Part shown: in pieces, positions 63,701-64,000 of the stretch
Numbering within the stretch: the stretch's first letter is position 1
Layout of the letters: each line of letters starts with the position of its first letter
Assembly (NCBI RefSeq): GCF_047511655.1
Contig: NC_133400.1
Location: forward strand, 191,001-255,000
Length of the DNA: 64,000 bases
Direction of reading: 5' to 3'
From: Castor canadensis
Taxonomy: Eukaryota; Chordata; Mammalia; Rodentia; Castoridae
Position numbers and translations under genes: made by a program
The notes under the pieces: generated by a model
Told to the model about the DNA's origin: nothing
Database searches by the model: none
The model's input: only the letters and a program-made list of their open reading frames with translations

Positions 63701-63996
63701 GCACAAGCTTCACTTCTGATTACTCGAGCACCCTGTTCTCTGCTGAAGGGCAGGCAGGCCCCTTGCTCCTAGACCTGAAGTTTTTGGTGGTCAGCGGCAT
63801 GACAGTTGGAGGAAGAAGACTTAAGGTTCTGCACTGACATGTTTCTCTGTGTCCCAGTTTCCTCTCCTCTGACTCGGCTTCCCCTGCACCCCACCTGCCC
63901 TGGGTCTCAGCTGCTGCACTGCACTTCGCAGTTAAAGAAGCTGAGAAGGAGATCATCAGGAGACAGCTGAAGAGGCTGGAGTGTGAAACAGAAGAG
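18673..63996 (+). CDS. FANCA: FANCA gene span, coding exons 1-37 (Fanconi anaemia group A protein; 3' part beyond window)
   Basis: FANCA is the large scaffold subunit of the nuclear Fanconi anaemia core complex (with FANCB, C, E, F, G, L, M and FAAPs), which monoubiquitinates FANCD2-FANCI at DNA interstrand crosslinks. It pairs with FANCG through its N-terminus and with FAAP20 through its C-terminus. Thirty-seven exons joined in order give 3753 nt and about 1251 residues with no stop. Recognisable words include [18 protein letters not shown] with [59 protein letters not shown] and [13 protein letters not shown]. Basic clusters RVRRR and KRQKYDPEK near residues 16-35 fit the known N-terminal nuclear localisation signal. 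Thirty-one exons have the human length as I recall it; exons 4, 8, 21, 25, 28 and 33 differ by 9, 3, 3, 3, 3 and 3 nt, always whole codons. Human exons 38-43 are missing to the right. The gene appears intact as far as it can be seen. Confidence 0.97.
18752..19170 (+). other. FANCA: FANCA intron 1, CpG-rich 5' part
   Basis: The first few hundred bases continue the GC-rich promoter area. Open frames here on both strands come from base composition and are not supported as genes. Confidence 0.6.
19171..19366 (-). repeat. B1-ID dimeric SINE, truncated ID, 35 bp before exon 2
   Basis: T-run, a TTGCTGTGGTTATTTTGGAG linker, a run of G and an antisense B1 half. ATGTACT and ATGCTGTACT flank it as an imperfect target repeat. 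Its right edge is about 35 bp from the exon 2 acceptor. Confidence 0.82.
19401..19510 (+). CDS. FANCA: FANCA exon 2
   Basis: 110 nt, residues 27-63, carrying [20 protein letters not shown], the basic part of the predicted nuclear localisation signal. Acceptor CCCTCTCAG, donor GAG|GTAAGA. Confidence 0.96.
19790..19935 (-). repeat. L1 3' end fragment, antisense
   Basis: TTATTGTTGTACTGGGTGGG and ACATTGTGGCAATTACAAAA match the reverse complement of the L1 3' UTR at 29160-29626. A block around ATCATATTGAATTCACC is repeated in tandem. Confidence 0.65.
19981..20074 (+). CDS. FANCA: FANCA exon 3
   Basis: 94 nt, residues 64-95, including [17 protein letters not shown]. Acceptor GTTTCTAG, donor ATAG|GTGAGT. 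Confidence 0.95.
20164..20247 (+). repeat. ID SINE
   Basis: TGGCTGGAGGCTTGCCTCAA, GTGCCTGCCTAGCAAGC and CTGAGTTCACACC, with A-rich tail. Confidence 0.75.
20535..20625 (-). repeat. ID SINE (old)
   Basis: GCAGTGCTGGGGCTTGATCC and TATTACTGCGCTACACACCC. Confidence 0.65.
20788..21047 (-). repeat. Two B1 monomers in tandem, antisense
   Basis: First unit about 20788-20920 (CTCCTGAGTTTGGGATTACA), second about 20935-21047 (GAGACAAGGTCTACATAGCC). Both end near a GTGCCACC- or ACACCACC-type motif. Confidence 0.75.
21706..21785 (+). repeat. ID SINE
   Basis: GAGCTGAGGGTGAAGCTCAG, then TTCGAGGCCCTGGGTTCCA, with A-rich end. Confidence 0.72.
22148..22281 (+). CDS. FANCA: FANCA exon 4
   Basis: 134 nt, residues 95-139, with [20 protein letters not shown]. 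Nine nt shorter than the human exon; the lost three codons fall before SHPVLL. Acceptor TCTTTAAG, donor CAAAGA|GTGAGA. Confidence 0.95.
22385..22480 (+). CDS. FANCA: FANCA exon 5
   Basis: 96 nt, residues 140-171: [20 protein letters not shown] then [10 protein letters not shown]. Acceptor CTTTTCAG, donor CAG|GTAAAT. Confidence 0.95.
22819..23013 (-). repeat. B1-ID dimeric SINE
   Basis: GCAGCACTGGGATTTGAACT, TTGTGGTAGGTTTTTTTCCT linker, B1 antisense half. Confidence 0.85.
23179..23527 (-). repeat. ERV LTR (same family as 17532-17906), probably solo
   Basis: Minus-strand order: TGTAGCAGG start, TATATAAGG box (plus 23308-23316), AATAAA (plus 23239-23244), CAACA end. The TGT...ACA termini are canonical. 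CTTG flanks both sides, a short possible target duplication. No retroviral genes adjoin it. It lies in FANCA intron 5, antisense to the gene. Confidence 0.72.
23528..24063. other. FANCA: FANCA intron 5 middle, nothing recognised
   Basis: Sequence between the LTR and the tandem repeat. Minus-strand frames (23580-24101) are Ser/Pro/His-rich and without known motif. Confidence 0.4.
24064..24278. repeat. Tandem repeat, about 57-60 bp unit, about 4 copies
   Basis: Units begin GCTGCAGAAGG (24064), GCTGAAGGAGG (24121), GCTGCAGGAGG (24181) and GCTGCAGGAGG (24236). Each contains CAGGT(G/A)(A/G)AT and CTGTGACAAGTG. The last copy is diverged. Confidence 0.85.
24396..24469 (+). CDS. FANCA: FANCA exon 6
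   Basis: 74 nt, residues 172-196: [20 protein letters not shown] then ELLE. Acceptor TTCTCCAG, donor AAAG|GTACTA, which is weaker than consensus at positions +4 and +5. Confidence 0.94.
24658..24735 (-). repeat. ID SINE
   Basis: T-run, GGCAGTACAGTGGGTTGCAC, CACTTGAGCCACACCCTAGC. Confidence 0.78.
25216..25305 (+). repeat. ID SINE
   Basis: GGGCTGGAGGCATGGCTCAA to TCAAACCTCAGTACC and an A-run. Confidence 0.85.
25625..25820 (+). repeat. B1-ID dimeric SINE (diverged)
   Basis: GTGCAGTGGTACATGCCTGT opens the B1 half; the ID half is short (GAGACTCAAGTGGTAGTGTC). Confidence 0.75.
25905..26108 (+). repeat. B1-ID dimeric SINE
   Basis: AATCCTAGCTACTCAGGAGG, ATCTTGAAAAAAACCATCAC linker, then GGGCTGGTGGAGTGGCTCAA. 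The ID half has the short form, lacking the GCCTGCCTAGCAAGC segment. Confidence 0.9.
26383..26495 (+). CDS. FANCA: FANCA exon 7
   Basis: 113 nt, residues 196-234: [20 protein letters not shown]. Acceptor TTCCCAG, donor GCTG|GTATGT. Confidence 0.95.
26755..26968 (+). repeat. B1-ID dimeric SINE
   Basis: GTGGCTCGCGCCTGTAATCC retains CpGs of the B1 promoter region, and a long A-run ends it; this suggests a young copy. Short ID half. Confidence 0.9.
27190..27314 (+). repeat. B1 monomer SINE
   Basis: CCGGGTATGGTGGGGCACAG, AATCCCAGCTACTTATAAGG, A-run. Confidence 0.8.
27686..27765 (+). CDS. FANCA: FANCA exon 8
   Basis: 80 nt, residues 234-260: [20 protein letters not shown] then EPEKMPQ. One codon shorter than human (a single Arg where human has two). 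Acceptor TTTTACAG, donor CAG|GTAGGA. Confidence 0.95.
27766..28355 (+). other. FANCA: FANCA intron 8, nothing recognised
   Basis: Unique sequence of 590 nt without a nameable repeat. Confidence 0.5.
28356..28389 (+). CDS. FANCA: FANCA exon 9 (34-nt small exon)
   Basis: 34 nt, residues 261-272: [11 protein letters not shown]. Same tiny length as human. Acceptor TCTGACAG, donor ATTT|GTAAGT. Confidence 0.92.
28390..28797 (+). other. FANCA: FANCA intron 9, nothing recognised
   Basis: Unique except for a run of G at 28731-28741. Confidence 0.5.
28798..28864 (+). CDS. FANCA: FANCA exon 10
   Basis: 67 nt, residues 272-294: [20 protein letters not shown] then RGW. Acceptor CTCGTCAG, donor GATG|GTACGT. 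Confidence 0.95.
29160..29626 (+). mobile_element. 5'-truncated L1, 3' UTR only, sense to FANCA
   Basis: ATGGAGGACAGGAAGGTAAA, CTGTCTGGGGGTTGGTATCA and a final AACAATATAATAAAAGTT followed by poly(A) form an L1-type 3' end. The same phrases occur in reverse complement at about 30040-30310. The left limit is approximate. Confidence 0.7.
29677..29789 (+). CDS. FANCA: FANCA exon 11
   Basis: 113 nt, residues 294-332: [20 protein letters not shown] then VLK. It sits between two oppositely oriented L1 3' ends (introns 10 and 11). Acceptor TTTGCAG, donor AAAG|GTAGGC. Confidence 0.96.
30040..30310 (-). mobile_element. L1 3' UTR fragment, antisense to FANCA
   Basis: ACTTACTCCCAGACAGGACC and TGTTTTACCTTCCTGTCCTT are the reverse complement of 29371-29440 with few changes. 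Limits are approximate. Confidence 0.68.
30396..30606 (+). repeat. B1-ID dimeric SINE (full ID half)
   Basis: GTGCTGGTGGCTCACACTTG to CTGAGCTCAAACCCCAGTAC; the ID half keeps GCCTGCCTAGCAAG. Confidence 0.88.
30700..30908 (-). repeat. ID SINE then B1 monomer, antisense
   Basis: ID at about 30700-30788 (GGCGATACTGGGTTTGAACT), B1 at about 30810-30908 (GAGACAGATTCTCACTATGT). Confidence 0.78.
30940..31140 (-). repeat. B1-ID dimeric SINE
   Basis: GGTAGTATTGGGGCTTGACT, GTACTGAGTATTTTCAAGAT linker, B1 half to GCTAGGATTACAGG. It ends about 60 bp before exon 12. Confidence 0.85.
31200..31276 (+). CDS. FANCA: FANCA exon 12
   Basis: 77 nt, residues 332-357: [20 protein letters not shown]. Acceptor CTCCTCAAG, donor AGG|GTGAGT. 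Confidence 0.95.
31277..31718 (+). other. FANCA: FANCA intron 12, nothing recognised
   Basis: Unique sequence with no repeat that I can name. Confidence 0.45.
31719..31860 (+). CDS. FANCA: FANCA exon 13
   Basis: 142 nt, residues 358-405: [20 protein letters not shown], then [10 protein letters not shown]. Acceptor CATTTCAG, donor AAAG|GTGTGT. Confidence 0.96.
32167..32300 (+). CDS. FANCA: FANCA exon 14
   Basis: 134 nt, residues 405-449: [20 protein letters not shown], then [20 protein letters not shown]. Acceptor TCTCACAG, donor AAG|GTGAGT. Confidence 0.97.
32577..32796 (+). repeat. B1-ID dimeric SINE (CTCCAAAATAACCAGA linker form)
   Basis: CACCAGTGGCTCACATCTGT opens the B1 half; the ID half reads GGTGTGGCTCAAGCATCAG. 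The A-rich tail runs straight into the U6 pseudogene. Confidence 0.85.
32797..32888 (+). pseudogene. U6 snRNA pseudogene
   Basis: GTGCTGGCTTTGGCAACACG, TATACTAAGACTGG, AGATTAGCATGGCC, AATGACACACAGATT and GTGAAGCATTCCATATT follow U6 in order. The segment between the TTGGA-type and AGATTAGCATGG blocks (about 13 nt in functional U6) is missing and there are many substitutions, so it is not functional. An A-rich tail follows, which fits retrotransposition by L1. Confidence 0.9.
33056..33200 (+). repeat. MER5-like DNA transposon relic
   Basis: GTGGTTTTCAAACCTGAGCA and GCATCAGATTTGCCTGGAGA resemble an hAT-Charlie terminal repeat from memory. Confidence 0.45.
33865..33975 (-). repeat. Old L1 scrap, antisense
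   Basis: GATCTTATTGAGATGTCATT and GTACCTGTACATTTGATATG resemble antisense tails of old L1 copies. Confidence 0.4.
33980..34085 (-). repeat. B1 monomer, antisense
   Basis: CTATGTTACCCAGGTTGGCC and GAGTGCTGGGTCTACAGGCA. Confidence 0.75.
34124..34287 (+). repeat. Tandem duplication, two copies of about 80 bp
   Basis: Copy 1 (about 34124-34207) and copy 2 (about 34208-34287) share TGAGCCCTCA, GTCAGTGATG, TCCTGTAG or TTCTGTAG, and TTAGAT or CTAGAT in the same order. Confidence 0.8.
34905..34990 (-). repeat. ID SINE (old)
   Basis: GGGGGATAGAACTCAGGGCC and CACTAAGCTGCATACTCAGT. Confidence 0.68.
35552..35662 (+). CDS. FANCA: FANCA exon 15
   Basis: 111 nt, residues 450-486: [20 protein letters not shown] then [17 protein letters not shown]. 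Acceptor TCTCTCCAG, donor AAG|GTGAGA. Confidence 0.97.
35663..37327 (+). other. FANCA: FANCA intron 15
   Basis: Only one SINE seen. The rest, including 36300-37327, is unique sequence without a recognisable feature. Confidence 0.45.
36170..36292 (+). repeat. B1 monomer SINE
   Basis: GAGCTAGGCATGGTGGCCTA and CAGTTACTTGGGAGGCTAGG. No A-tail is preserved. Confidence 0.75.
37328..37423 (+). CDS. FANCA: FANCA exon 16 (GC splice donor)
   Basis: 96 nt, residues 487-518: [20 protein letters not shown] then [12 protein letters not shown]. Acceptor TTCCCCAG. The donor is AAG|GCAAGT, a GC-AG intron with otherwise consensus bases; no GT donor gives the conserved length and frame. Confidence 0.95.
37504..37563 (+). 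CDS. FANCA: FANCA exon 17
   Basis: 60 nt, residues 519-538: [20 protein letters not shown]. The preceding GC-AG intron is only 80 nt. Acceptor TTCTCAAG, donor GAG|GTGACA. Confidence 0.95.
37564..38450 (+). other. FANCA: FANCA intron 17, nothing recognised
   Basis: Unique sequence. A loosely repeated TGTGACAGTG(T/G)GGCAGGGAG phrase occurs around 37724 and 37766. Confidence 0.45.
38451..38539 (+). CDS. FANCA: FANCA exon 18
   Basis: 89 nt, residues 539-568: [20 protein letters not shown]. Acceptor TTCTCCAG, donor CCAG|GTGAAT. Confidence 0.96.
38540..39205 (+). other. FANCA: FANCA intron 18, nothing recognised
   Basis: Unique sequence; a CACATGTGG-like palindrome and its inverse around 38630-38690 are the only structure noted. 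Confidence 0.4.
39206..39266 (+). CDS. FANCA: FANCA exon 19
   Basis: 61 nt, residues 568-588: [20 protein letters not shown]. Acceptor ATGCTGCAG, donor GTG|GTGAGT. Confidence 0.96.
39357..39406 (+). CDS. FANCA: FANCA exon 20
   Basis: 50 nt, residues 589-605: [17 protein letters not shown]. Intron 19 is only 90 nt. Acceptor TCCTCACAG, donor GGAG|GTAGGC. Confidence 0.95.
39908..39988 (+). repeat. ID SINE, 5'-truncated
   Basis: ACCTGTCTAGCAAGCATGAG, CTGAGTTCAAACCCCAG and A-run. Confidence 0.85.
40022..40110 (-). repeat. B1 fragment, antisense
   Basis: TTGAGACAGAGTCTCACTCC and GCCTCCTGAGTGCTGG, with the centre deleted. Confidence 0.65.
40445..40530 (-). repeat. ID SINE (old)
   Basis: TGCTAGGGATGGAATCTAGG and CTGCTGCGCATCATTCTCAG. 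Confidence 0.6.
41207..41283 (+). CDS. FANCA: FANCA exon 21
   Basis: 77 nt, residues 605-631: [20 protein letters not shown]. One codon longer than human. Acceptor GATGCAG, donor GAGA|GTAAGC. Confidence 0.94.
41425..41590 (+). repeat. B1-ID dimeric SINE
   Basis: AATCCTAGCTACTTGAGAGA, ATCTCCAAAATAACCAGAGC linker and GCACCTGCCTAGCAAGTTTG. Confidence 0.82.
41595..41660 (-). repeat. ID SINE fragment
   Basis: TGTGCTAGGGATAGAAGCAC and CACTGTGTTACACCTCCAGC. Confidence 0.65.
41863..41976 (+). CDS. FANCA: FANCA exon 22
   Basis: 114 nt, residues 631-669: [20 protein letters not shown] then [13 protein letters not shown]. Acceptor TTTGCACAG, donor GATG|GTGAGG. Confidence 0.95.
42350..42690 (-). repeat. 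MaLR-type LTR, antisense
   Basis: TCTATTTTCTGTTGCTGTAA, then AAAGAAAAGAGGTTTATTTA and ACTCCACCTCCAAATACCCT follow the reverse complement of MST/MLT LTRs as I recall them. Confidence 0.65.
42840..42960 (-). repeat. B1 monomer, antisense
   Basis: GCTGCCCAGGCTGGCGTAGA and CATACCACCACGCCTGGCC. Confidence 0.8.
43513..43649 (+). CDS. FANCA: FANCA exon 23
   Basis: 137 nt, residues 669-714: [20 protein letters not shown], then [14 protein letters not shown]. Acceptor TTTGTAG, donor ACG|GTGGGT. Confidence 0.95.
43714..43806 (+). repeat. ID SINE (consensus-like)
   Basis: GGGGCTGGTGGAGTGGCTCA to GAGTTCAAACACTAGTACC; one of the least diverged ID copies in the window. TGTGGTC occurs on both sides. Confidence 0.9.
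43912..44010 (+). repeat. ID SINE
   Basis: CGCTGGGGGTATGGCTCAAA, GCCTAGCAAGTTCAAGG, CAAACCCCGGTACC and A-rich tail. Confidence 0.88.
44299..44369 (+). CDS. FANCA: FANCA exon 24
   Basis: 71 nt, residues 715-738: [20 protein letters not shown] then PPQR. Acceptor TTCTCTCAG, donor AGAG|GTGAGG. Confidence 0.96.
44644..44740 (+). CDS. FANCA: FANCA exon 25
   Basis: 97 nt, residues 738-770: [20 protein letters not shown] then [12 protein letters not shown]. One codon longer than human. Donor CACCAG|GTAGCT; a near-identical CACCAG|GTAGTT stands 23 nt downstream and would shift the frame. Acceptor TCTCTTCAG. Confidence 0.94.
44892..45079 (+). CDS. FANCA: FANCA exon 26
   Basis: 188 nt, the longest exon here, residues 771-833: [20 protein letters not shown], then [16 protein letters not shown]. 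Acceptor TGTTTCAG, donor TCAA|GTAAGC. Confidence 0.96.
45158..45240 (+). repeat. ID SINE (old)
   Basis: AGGGCCTGGGTGCAGCTCAG and CTTAGTATGCCTGAGGCCC. Much of the box B region is lost. Confidence 0.65.
45944..46157 (-). repeat. B1-ID dimeric SINE
   Basis: T-run, GGTACTGGGGCTTGAACTC, GAAGGGTTTTTTGAGATAGG linker and B1 half to CACTGGCACCCAGC. Confidence 0.9.
47432..47530 (-). repeat. ID SINE
   Basis: GATGGTTTTGGGGTTTGAGC, CTTGCTAGGCAGGCACTC, CACTTGAGCCATTCCTCCAG. Confidence 0.85.
47679..47775 (+). CDS. FANCA: FANCA exon 27
   Basis: 97 nt, residues 833-865: [20 protein letters not shown] then [12 protein letters not shown]. Acceptor CACTTGCAG, donor AAG|GTGGGT. Confidence 0.96.
48083..48434 (+). 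repeat. B1 monomer followed by B1-ID dimer
   Basis: The first B1 is about 48083-48205 (GGGCATAGTGGCTCATACCT). The dimer is about 48205-48434, with GGGCTGGGGATATGGTTAAA and two A-runs. Confidence 0.8.
48490..48915 (-). repeat. Cluster of antisense ID and B1 pieces
   Basis: ID at about 48490-48575, ID plus B1 at about 48620-48830 (GGTACTAGGGGTTGAACTG; ACATAGCTGGGATCACAGG), B1 remnant at about 48832-48915. Confidence 0.7.
48960..49027 (+). repeat. B1 3' end with A-run
   Basis: GAGTTCAAGGCCAGCCTGGG then CTACACAGCAAGACC. Confidence 0.75.
49295..49468 (+). CDS. FANCA: FANCA exon 28
   Basis: 174 nt, residues 866-923: [20 protein letters not shown], then [20 protein letters not shown]. One codon shorter than human, at the 3' end (KEEFR). 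Acceptor CTGTTTCAG, donor CGT|GTAGGT. Confidence 0.94.
49575..49618. repeat. TG microsatellite
   Basis: A near-perfect (TG)n tract, about 14 units, followed by interrupted TTTGTTTGTG. Confidence 0.92.
49995..50080 (-). repeat. ID SINE
   Basis: TTGATGGTTTTGGGGTTTGA, CATGCTTGCTAGGCAGAC, CACTTGAGCCACTCCACAG. Confidence 0.85.
51015..51088 (+). CDS. FANCA: FANCA exon 29
   Basis: 74 nt, residues 924-948: [20 protein letters not shown] then SDAE. Acceptor TATCTCAG, donor AGAG|GTGAGT. Confidence 0.95.
51089..52707 (+). other. FANCA: FANCA intron 29, nothing firmly recognised
   Basis: A G-rich unique stretch (51300-51800) and an ID-like antisense scrap at about 52115-52185 (GGTGCTGGGGTGGAGCCCAG). 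No coding signal. Confidence 0.45.
52708..52836 (+). CDS. FANCA: FANCA exon 30
   Basis: 129 nt, residues 948-991: [20 protein letters not shown], then [13 protein letters not shown]. Acceptor TGTTGCAG, donor AAAG|GTCAGC, weak at +3. Confidence 0.95.
53265..53357 (+). repeat. ID SINE
   Basis: CACTGGTGGGTGTAAGTCAG, CTTGCCTAGCATGCTTAAGG, GGGTTCCATCCC and an A-run. Confidence 0.8.
53558..53857 (-). mobile_element. 5'-truncated young L1, 3' UTR only, with target duplication
   Basis: T-run, TTATTATTCATATGTGCATA, a C-rich polypurine/polypyrimidine tract, then CAGCAGAAACTATTTTGCCC and TAAGCAATAATAGGAAGGAA match the 3' UTR of the larger element at 55904-59021. The 14-bp duplication TTGGAAGCTCTTTT stands at 53544-53557 and 53858-53871. 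Confidence 0.9.
53872..53975 (-). repeat. B1 monomer, antisense
   Basis: GATCTCACAGCACAGTATGT, CAGCCTCCCAAATACTGGGA and GTACCACCATGCCCAG. Confidence 0.75.
54430..54630 (-). repeat. B1-ID dimeric SINE inside old L1
   Basis: TTGTTGTACTGAGGTTTGAA, GTGAAGGGTTTTTTCTGGGT linker, B1 half to GAGCCACCTGTACTCAGC. TGTGCACAGGTTT duplicated at both ends marks the insertion. Confidence 0.9.
54995..55080 (-). repeat. ID SINE inside old L1
   Basis: TGGAACTGGGAATCAAACTC and CCATGGAGCCACACCTAGCC. Confidence 0.8.
55406..55640 (+). repeat. B1-ID dimeric SINE with (GA)n expansion
   Basis: The B1 half breaks off in an A-run and a GAGAGAGAGA tract, then GGGCTGGACTGGCACAATGG starts the ID half. A further B1-like scrap follows to about 55770. 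Confidence 0.78.
56398..56604 (-). pseudogene. L1 ORF2 C-terminal remnant
   Basis: About 68 residues: [40 protein letters not shown] and [16 protein letters not shown], the usual tail of L1 ORF2p. Everything upstream (endonuclease, RT, Cys-rich) is gone. It begins within the ORF1 stop region and overlaps its last codons in another frame. Confidence 0.92.
56576..57580 (-). CDS. L1 ORF1p, intact frame with altered C-terminus
   Basis: ORF1p is the RNA-binding trimeric chaperone of L1 RNPs. From the ATG at 57580 the frame runs 334 codons: a charged N-terminus ([10 protein letters not shown]), a coiled coil at roughly residues 50-170 with regular leucine/asparagine heptads and [12 protein letters not shown], an RRM-type region ([14 protein letters not shown]), then the C-terminal domain motifs [32 protein letters not shown] and [10 protein letters not shown]. 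After [10 protein letters not shown] it switches to ETAKMPQH and stops, where other L1s continue about 50 more residues. The C-terminal domain is therefore cut by the ORF2 deletion. The longer frame back to 57808 only reads through the 5' UTR. Confidence 0.88.
   Translation of the reverse strand: MTGRQKKQGNQFPHSKKLVQEPEGNEENRNSDPDSNKMKINYAKGPNEAHKNNLKEDILQVLNENFIEMILDRVNQNVQETLKKFQDNKNREFEKAKEEIKETIEALYKHQSERENTMNKWINELRTKIDNNKEENSQDMENLRKKNETELQNKTEGQSSRIEQTEDRISELEDEMVIKGKTELTDSIKRPNLRIMGIEEEEEVQVKGMRNIFNKIIMENFPNLEKDIPIQMQEASRTPNRPDQNRTTPRHIIIKTTSSETKERILKAAREKKQVTYKGKPIKITADFSTETLKARRAWGEIFRALNENNFNPRILYPAKLSFKIDETAKMPQH
57581..59021 (-). promoter_or_regulatory. L1 5' UTR with internal promoter
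   Basis: About 1.4 kb. The first 600 bp are CpG-rich (58400-59020). Two related segments, one opening near 57961 and one near 58141, share CCAAGT and TGCAAT(G/A)CA(A/G)TTTCAGT and look like diverged repeats. Open frames in this area (58288-58859 plus) reflect composition only. Confidence 0.75.
59037..60000 (-). mobile_element. Old L1, right half of interrupted copy, antisense
   Basis: ATGAGTCTTCCAACTTTGTT, TTAGGGTTAGCTTGTTGACC, AAATTTATTCCTAAACTTTT and GGACACCTTTGTCTTATTCC continue the ORF2 antisense series broken at 55888. An ID SINE sits at 59212-59300. Confidence 0.8.
59212..59300 (-). repeat. ID SINE inside old L1
   Basis: GGTGCACTGGGGGGTTGAAC, CTTGCTACGCGGGCGCTC, ATGAGCCACTCTGCCAGCC. 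GTTG(T)CATCTT repeats flank it. Confidence 0.85.
60155..60239 (+). CDS. FANCA: FANCA exon 31
   Basis: 85 nt, residues 991-1019: [20 protein letters not shown] then ILSRLQ. It follows the 7.3-kb intron 30 that holds the nested L1s. Acceptor CATTTGCAG, donor CAG|GTGAGT. Confidence 0.95.
60633..60723 (+). repeat. ID SINE
   Basis: TTAGCAGAGTGGCTCAAGTA, GTCTGCCTAGCAAGTGTGAG, GAGTGCAAACCCCAG and an A-rich end. Confidence 0.85.
61325..61415 (+). repeat. ID SINE
   Basis: GGCTGGCAAGTGGCTCAAGG, CTGTCTAGCAAGTGAGAAG, GAGTTCAAACTCC, A-rich tail; TCACATTCAA and TCACATCAA flank it as an imperfect target repeat. Confidence 0.85.
61740..61845 (-). repeat. ID SINE
   Basis: GATGGTACAGGGATTTGAAC, CACGCTTGCTGGCAGGTGC, CACTTGAGCCATTCCACCAG. 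Confidence 0.85.
62000..62172 (+). CDS. FANCA: FANCA exon 32
   Basis: 173 nt, residues 1020-1077: [11 protein letters not shown], then [13 protein letters not shown] and [14 protein letters not shown]. Human FANCA has a partial leucine-zipper-like stretch here. Acceptor CTGTTTCAG, donor GACG|GTAACA. Confidence 0.95.
62173..62721 (+). other. FANCA: FANCA intron 32, nothing recognised
   Basis: Unique sequence; GGTGGCTCCC occurs twice within 30 bp near 62281. Confidence 0.45.
62722..62827 (+). CDS. FANCA: FANCA exon 33
   Basis: 106 nt, residues 1077-1112: [20 protein letters not shown], then [12 protein letters not shown]. One codon shorter than human. Acceptor TCTTCCAAG, donor TTG|GTAGGT. Confidence 0.93.
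62913..62972 (+). CDS. FANCA: FANCA exon 34
   Basis: 60 nt, residues 1113-1132: [20 protein letters not shown]. Intron 33 is only 85 nt. Acceptor TTTTACAG, donor AGG|GTAACC. Confidence 0.95.
63089..63193 (+). CDS. FANCA: FANCA exon 35
   Basis: 105 nt, residues 1133-1167: [20 protein letters not shown] then [15 protein letters not shown]. Acceptor TGCTGCAG, donor CTG|GTAGGC, followed at once by a B1-derived SINE. Confidence 0.95.
63200..63292 (-). repeat. B1 monomer touching the exon 35 donor
   Basis: GTCACTGTGTAGCCCAAGCT, GGCCTTGAACTTGGGATCCT and GCTGGGATTATAGACATGTA form an antisense B1. It starts about 6-15 bp after the splice donor and fills almost half of the 231-nt intron 35. Confidence 0.78.
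63425..63537 (+). CDS. FANCA: FANCA exon 36 (GAG acceptor)
   Basis: 113 nt, residues 1168-1205: [20 protein letters not shown] then [17 protein letters not shown]. The acceptor that gives the conserved length is CCCGTGAG|TTG, with the rare G at -3. Donor GCAA|GTGAGT. Confidence 0.92.
63538..63857 (+). other. FANCA: FANCA intron 36, nothing recognised
   Basis: Unique 320-nt intron with a GTGAGT donor and a TGTCCCAG acceptor. Confidence 0.55.
63858..63996 (+). CDS. FANCA: FANCA exon 37 (donor at window edge)
   Basis: 139 nt if it ends where the human exon does, residues 1205-1251: [20 protein letters not shown], then [20 protein letters not shown]. Acceptor TGTCCCAG. The next bases are GCAA at 63997-64000, so the donor would be a second GC donor; the window stops before this can be confirmed. 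Confidence 0.88.
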
Positions 63997-64000
63997 GCAA

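Noticed and set aside
1..64000. CRISPR arrays, operons, bacterial-style promoters or prophage
   Set aside because: None seen. The spliced genes, SINEs and L1s show mammalian nuclear DNA, so these categories do not apply.

Overview
This is a 64 kb piece of a mammalian nuclear genome, almost certainly a rodent. It carries GT-AG split exons, B1-like (7SL-derived) and ID-like (tRNA-derived) SINEs, dimeric B1-ID SINEs, L1 elements and MaLR-like LTRs. The recurrent ID consensus (box A like TGGCTCAAGTGG, box B like GAGTTCAAACC) and the B1-ID dimers are not mouse or rat typical. From recall they best fit a beaver-like (Castorimorpha) genome, but the species call is an inference. The gene order is that of human 16q24.3.

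Layout. Positions 1-2608 hold the 5' end of SPIRE2 on the minus strand: exon 1 coding sequence (2350-2608) in a CpG-rich promoter, then intron 1. Purine-rich minisatellite-like DNA lies on both sides of the exon (about 1750-2250 and 2755-3300). From 3.3 to 18.5 kb there is no gene I can support. That stretch holds SINEs, a MaLR-type LTR, an hAT-Charlie relic, a CISD1 (mitoNEET) processed pseudogene (about 11440-12025, minus) and an ERV LTR (17532-17906, minus). From 18.5 kb to the right edge lies FANCA on the plus strand, divergent from SPIRE2 as in human: a CpG-rich CCAAT-box promoter, the start codon at 18673, and coding exons 1-37 of the 43 known in human. All 37 exons could be placed with splice sites. 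Thirty-one have the human length and six differ by whole codons. The joined frame has no stop and gives about 1251 residues.

The large FANCA introns hold repeats. Intron 5 has a second copy of the upstream ERV LTR and a tandem repeat of about 57-60 bp. Intron 14 has a U6 snRNA pseudogene. Introns 10 and 11 carry oppositely oriented L1 3' ends flanking exon 11. Intron 30 (7.3 kb) has an old antisense L1 interrupted by a younger, nearly full-length L1 that keeps its 5' UTR and most of ORF1 but has lost nearly all of ORF2. Both that element and a short relative nearby have clear target-site duplications.

Function. SPIRE2 encodes an actin nucleator of the Spire family. FANCA encodes a subunit of the Fanconi anaemia core complex, which ubiquitinates FANCD2-FANCI during interstrand crosslink repair. 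The two genes are neighbours without an obvious functional link. The most notable observations are the ORF2-deleted L1, two GC splice donors and one rare GAG acceptor in FANCA, the inverted L1 pair around exon 11, and a CISD1 retrocopy with an insert that begins like a splice donor.
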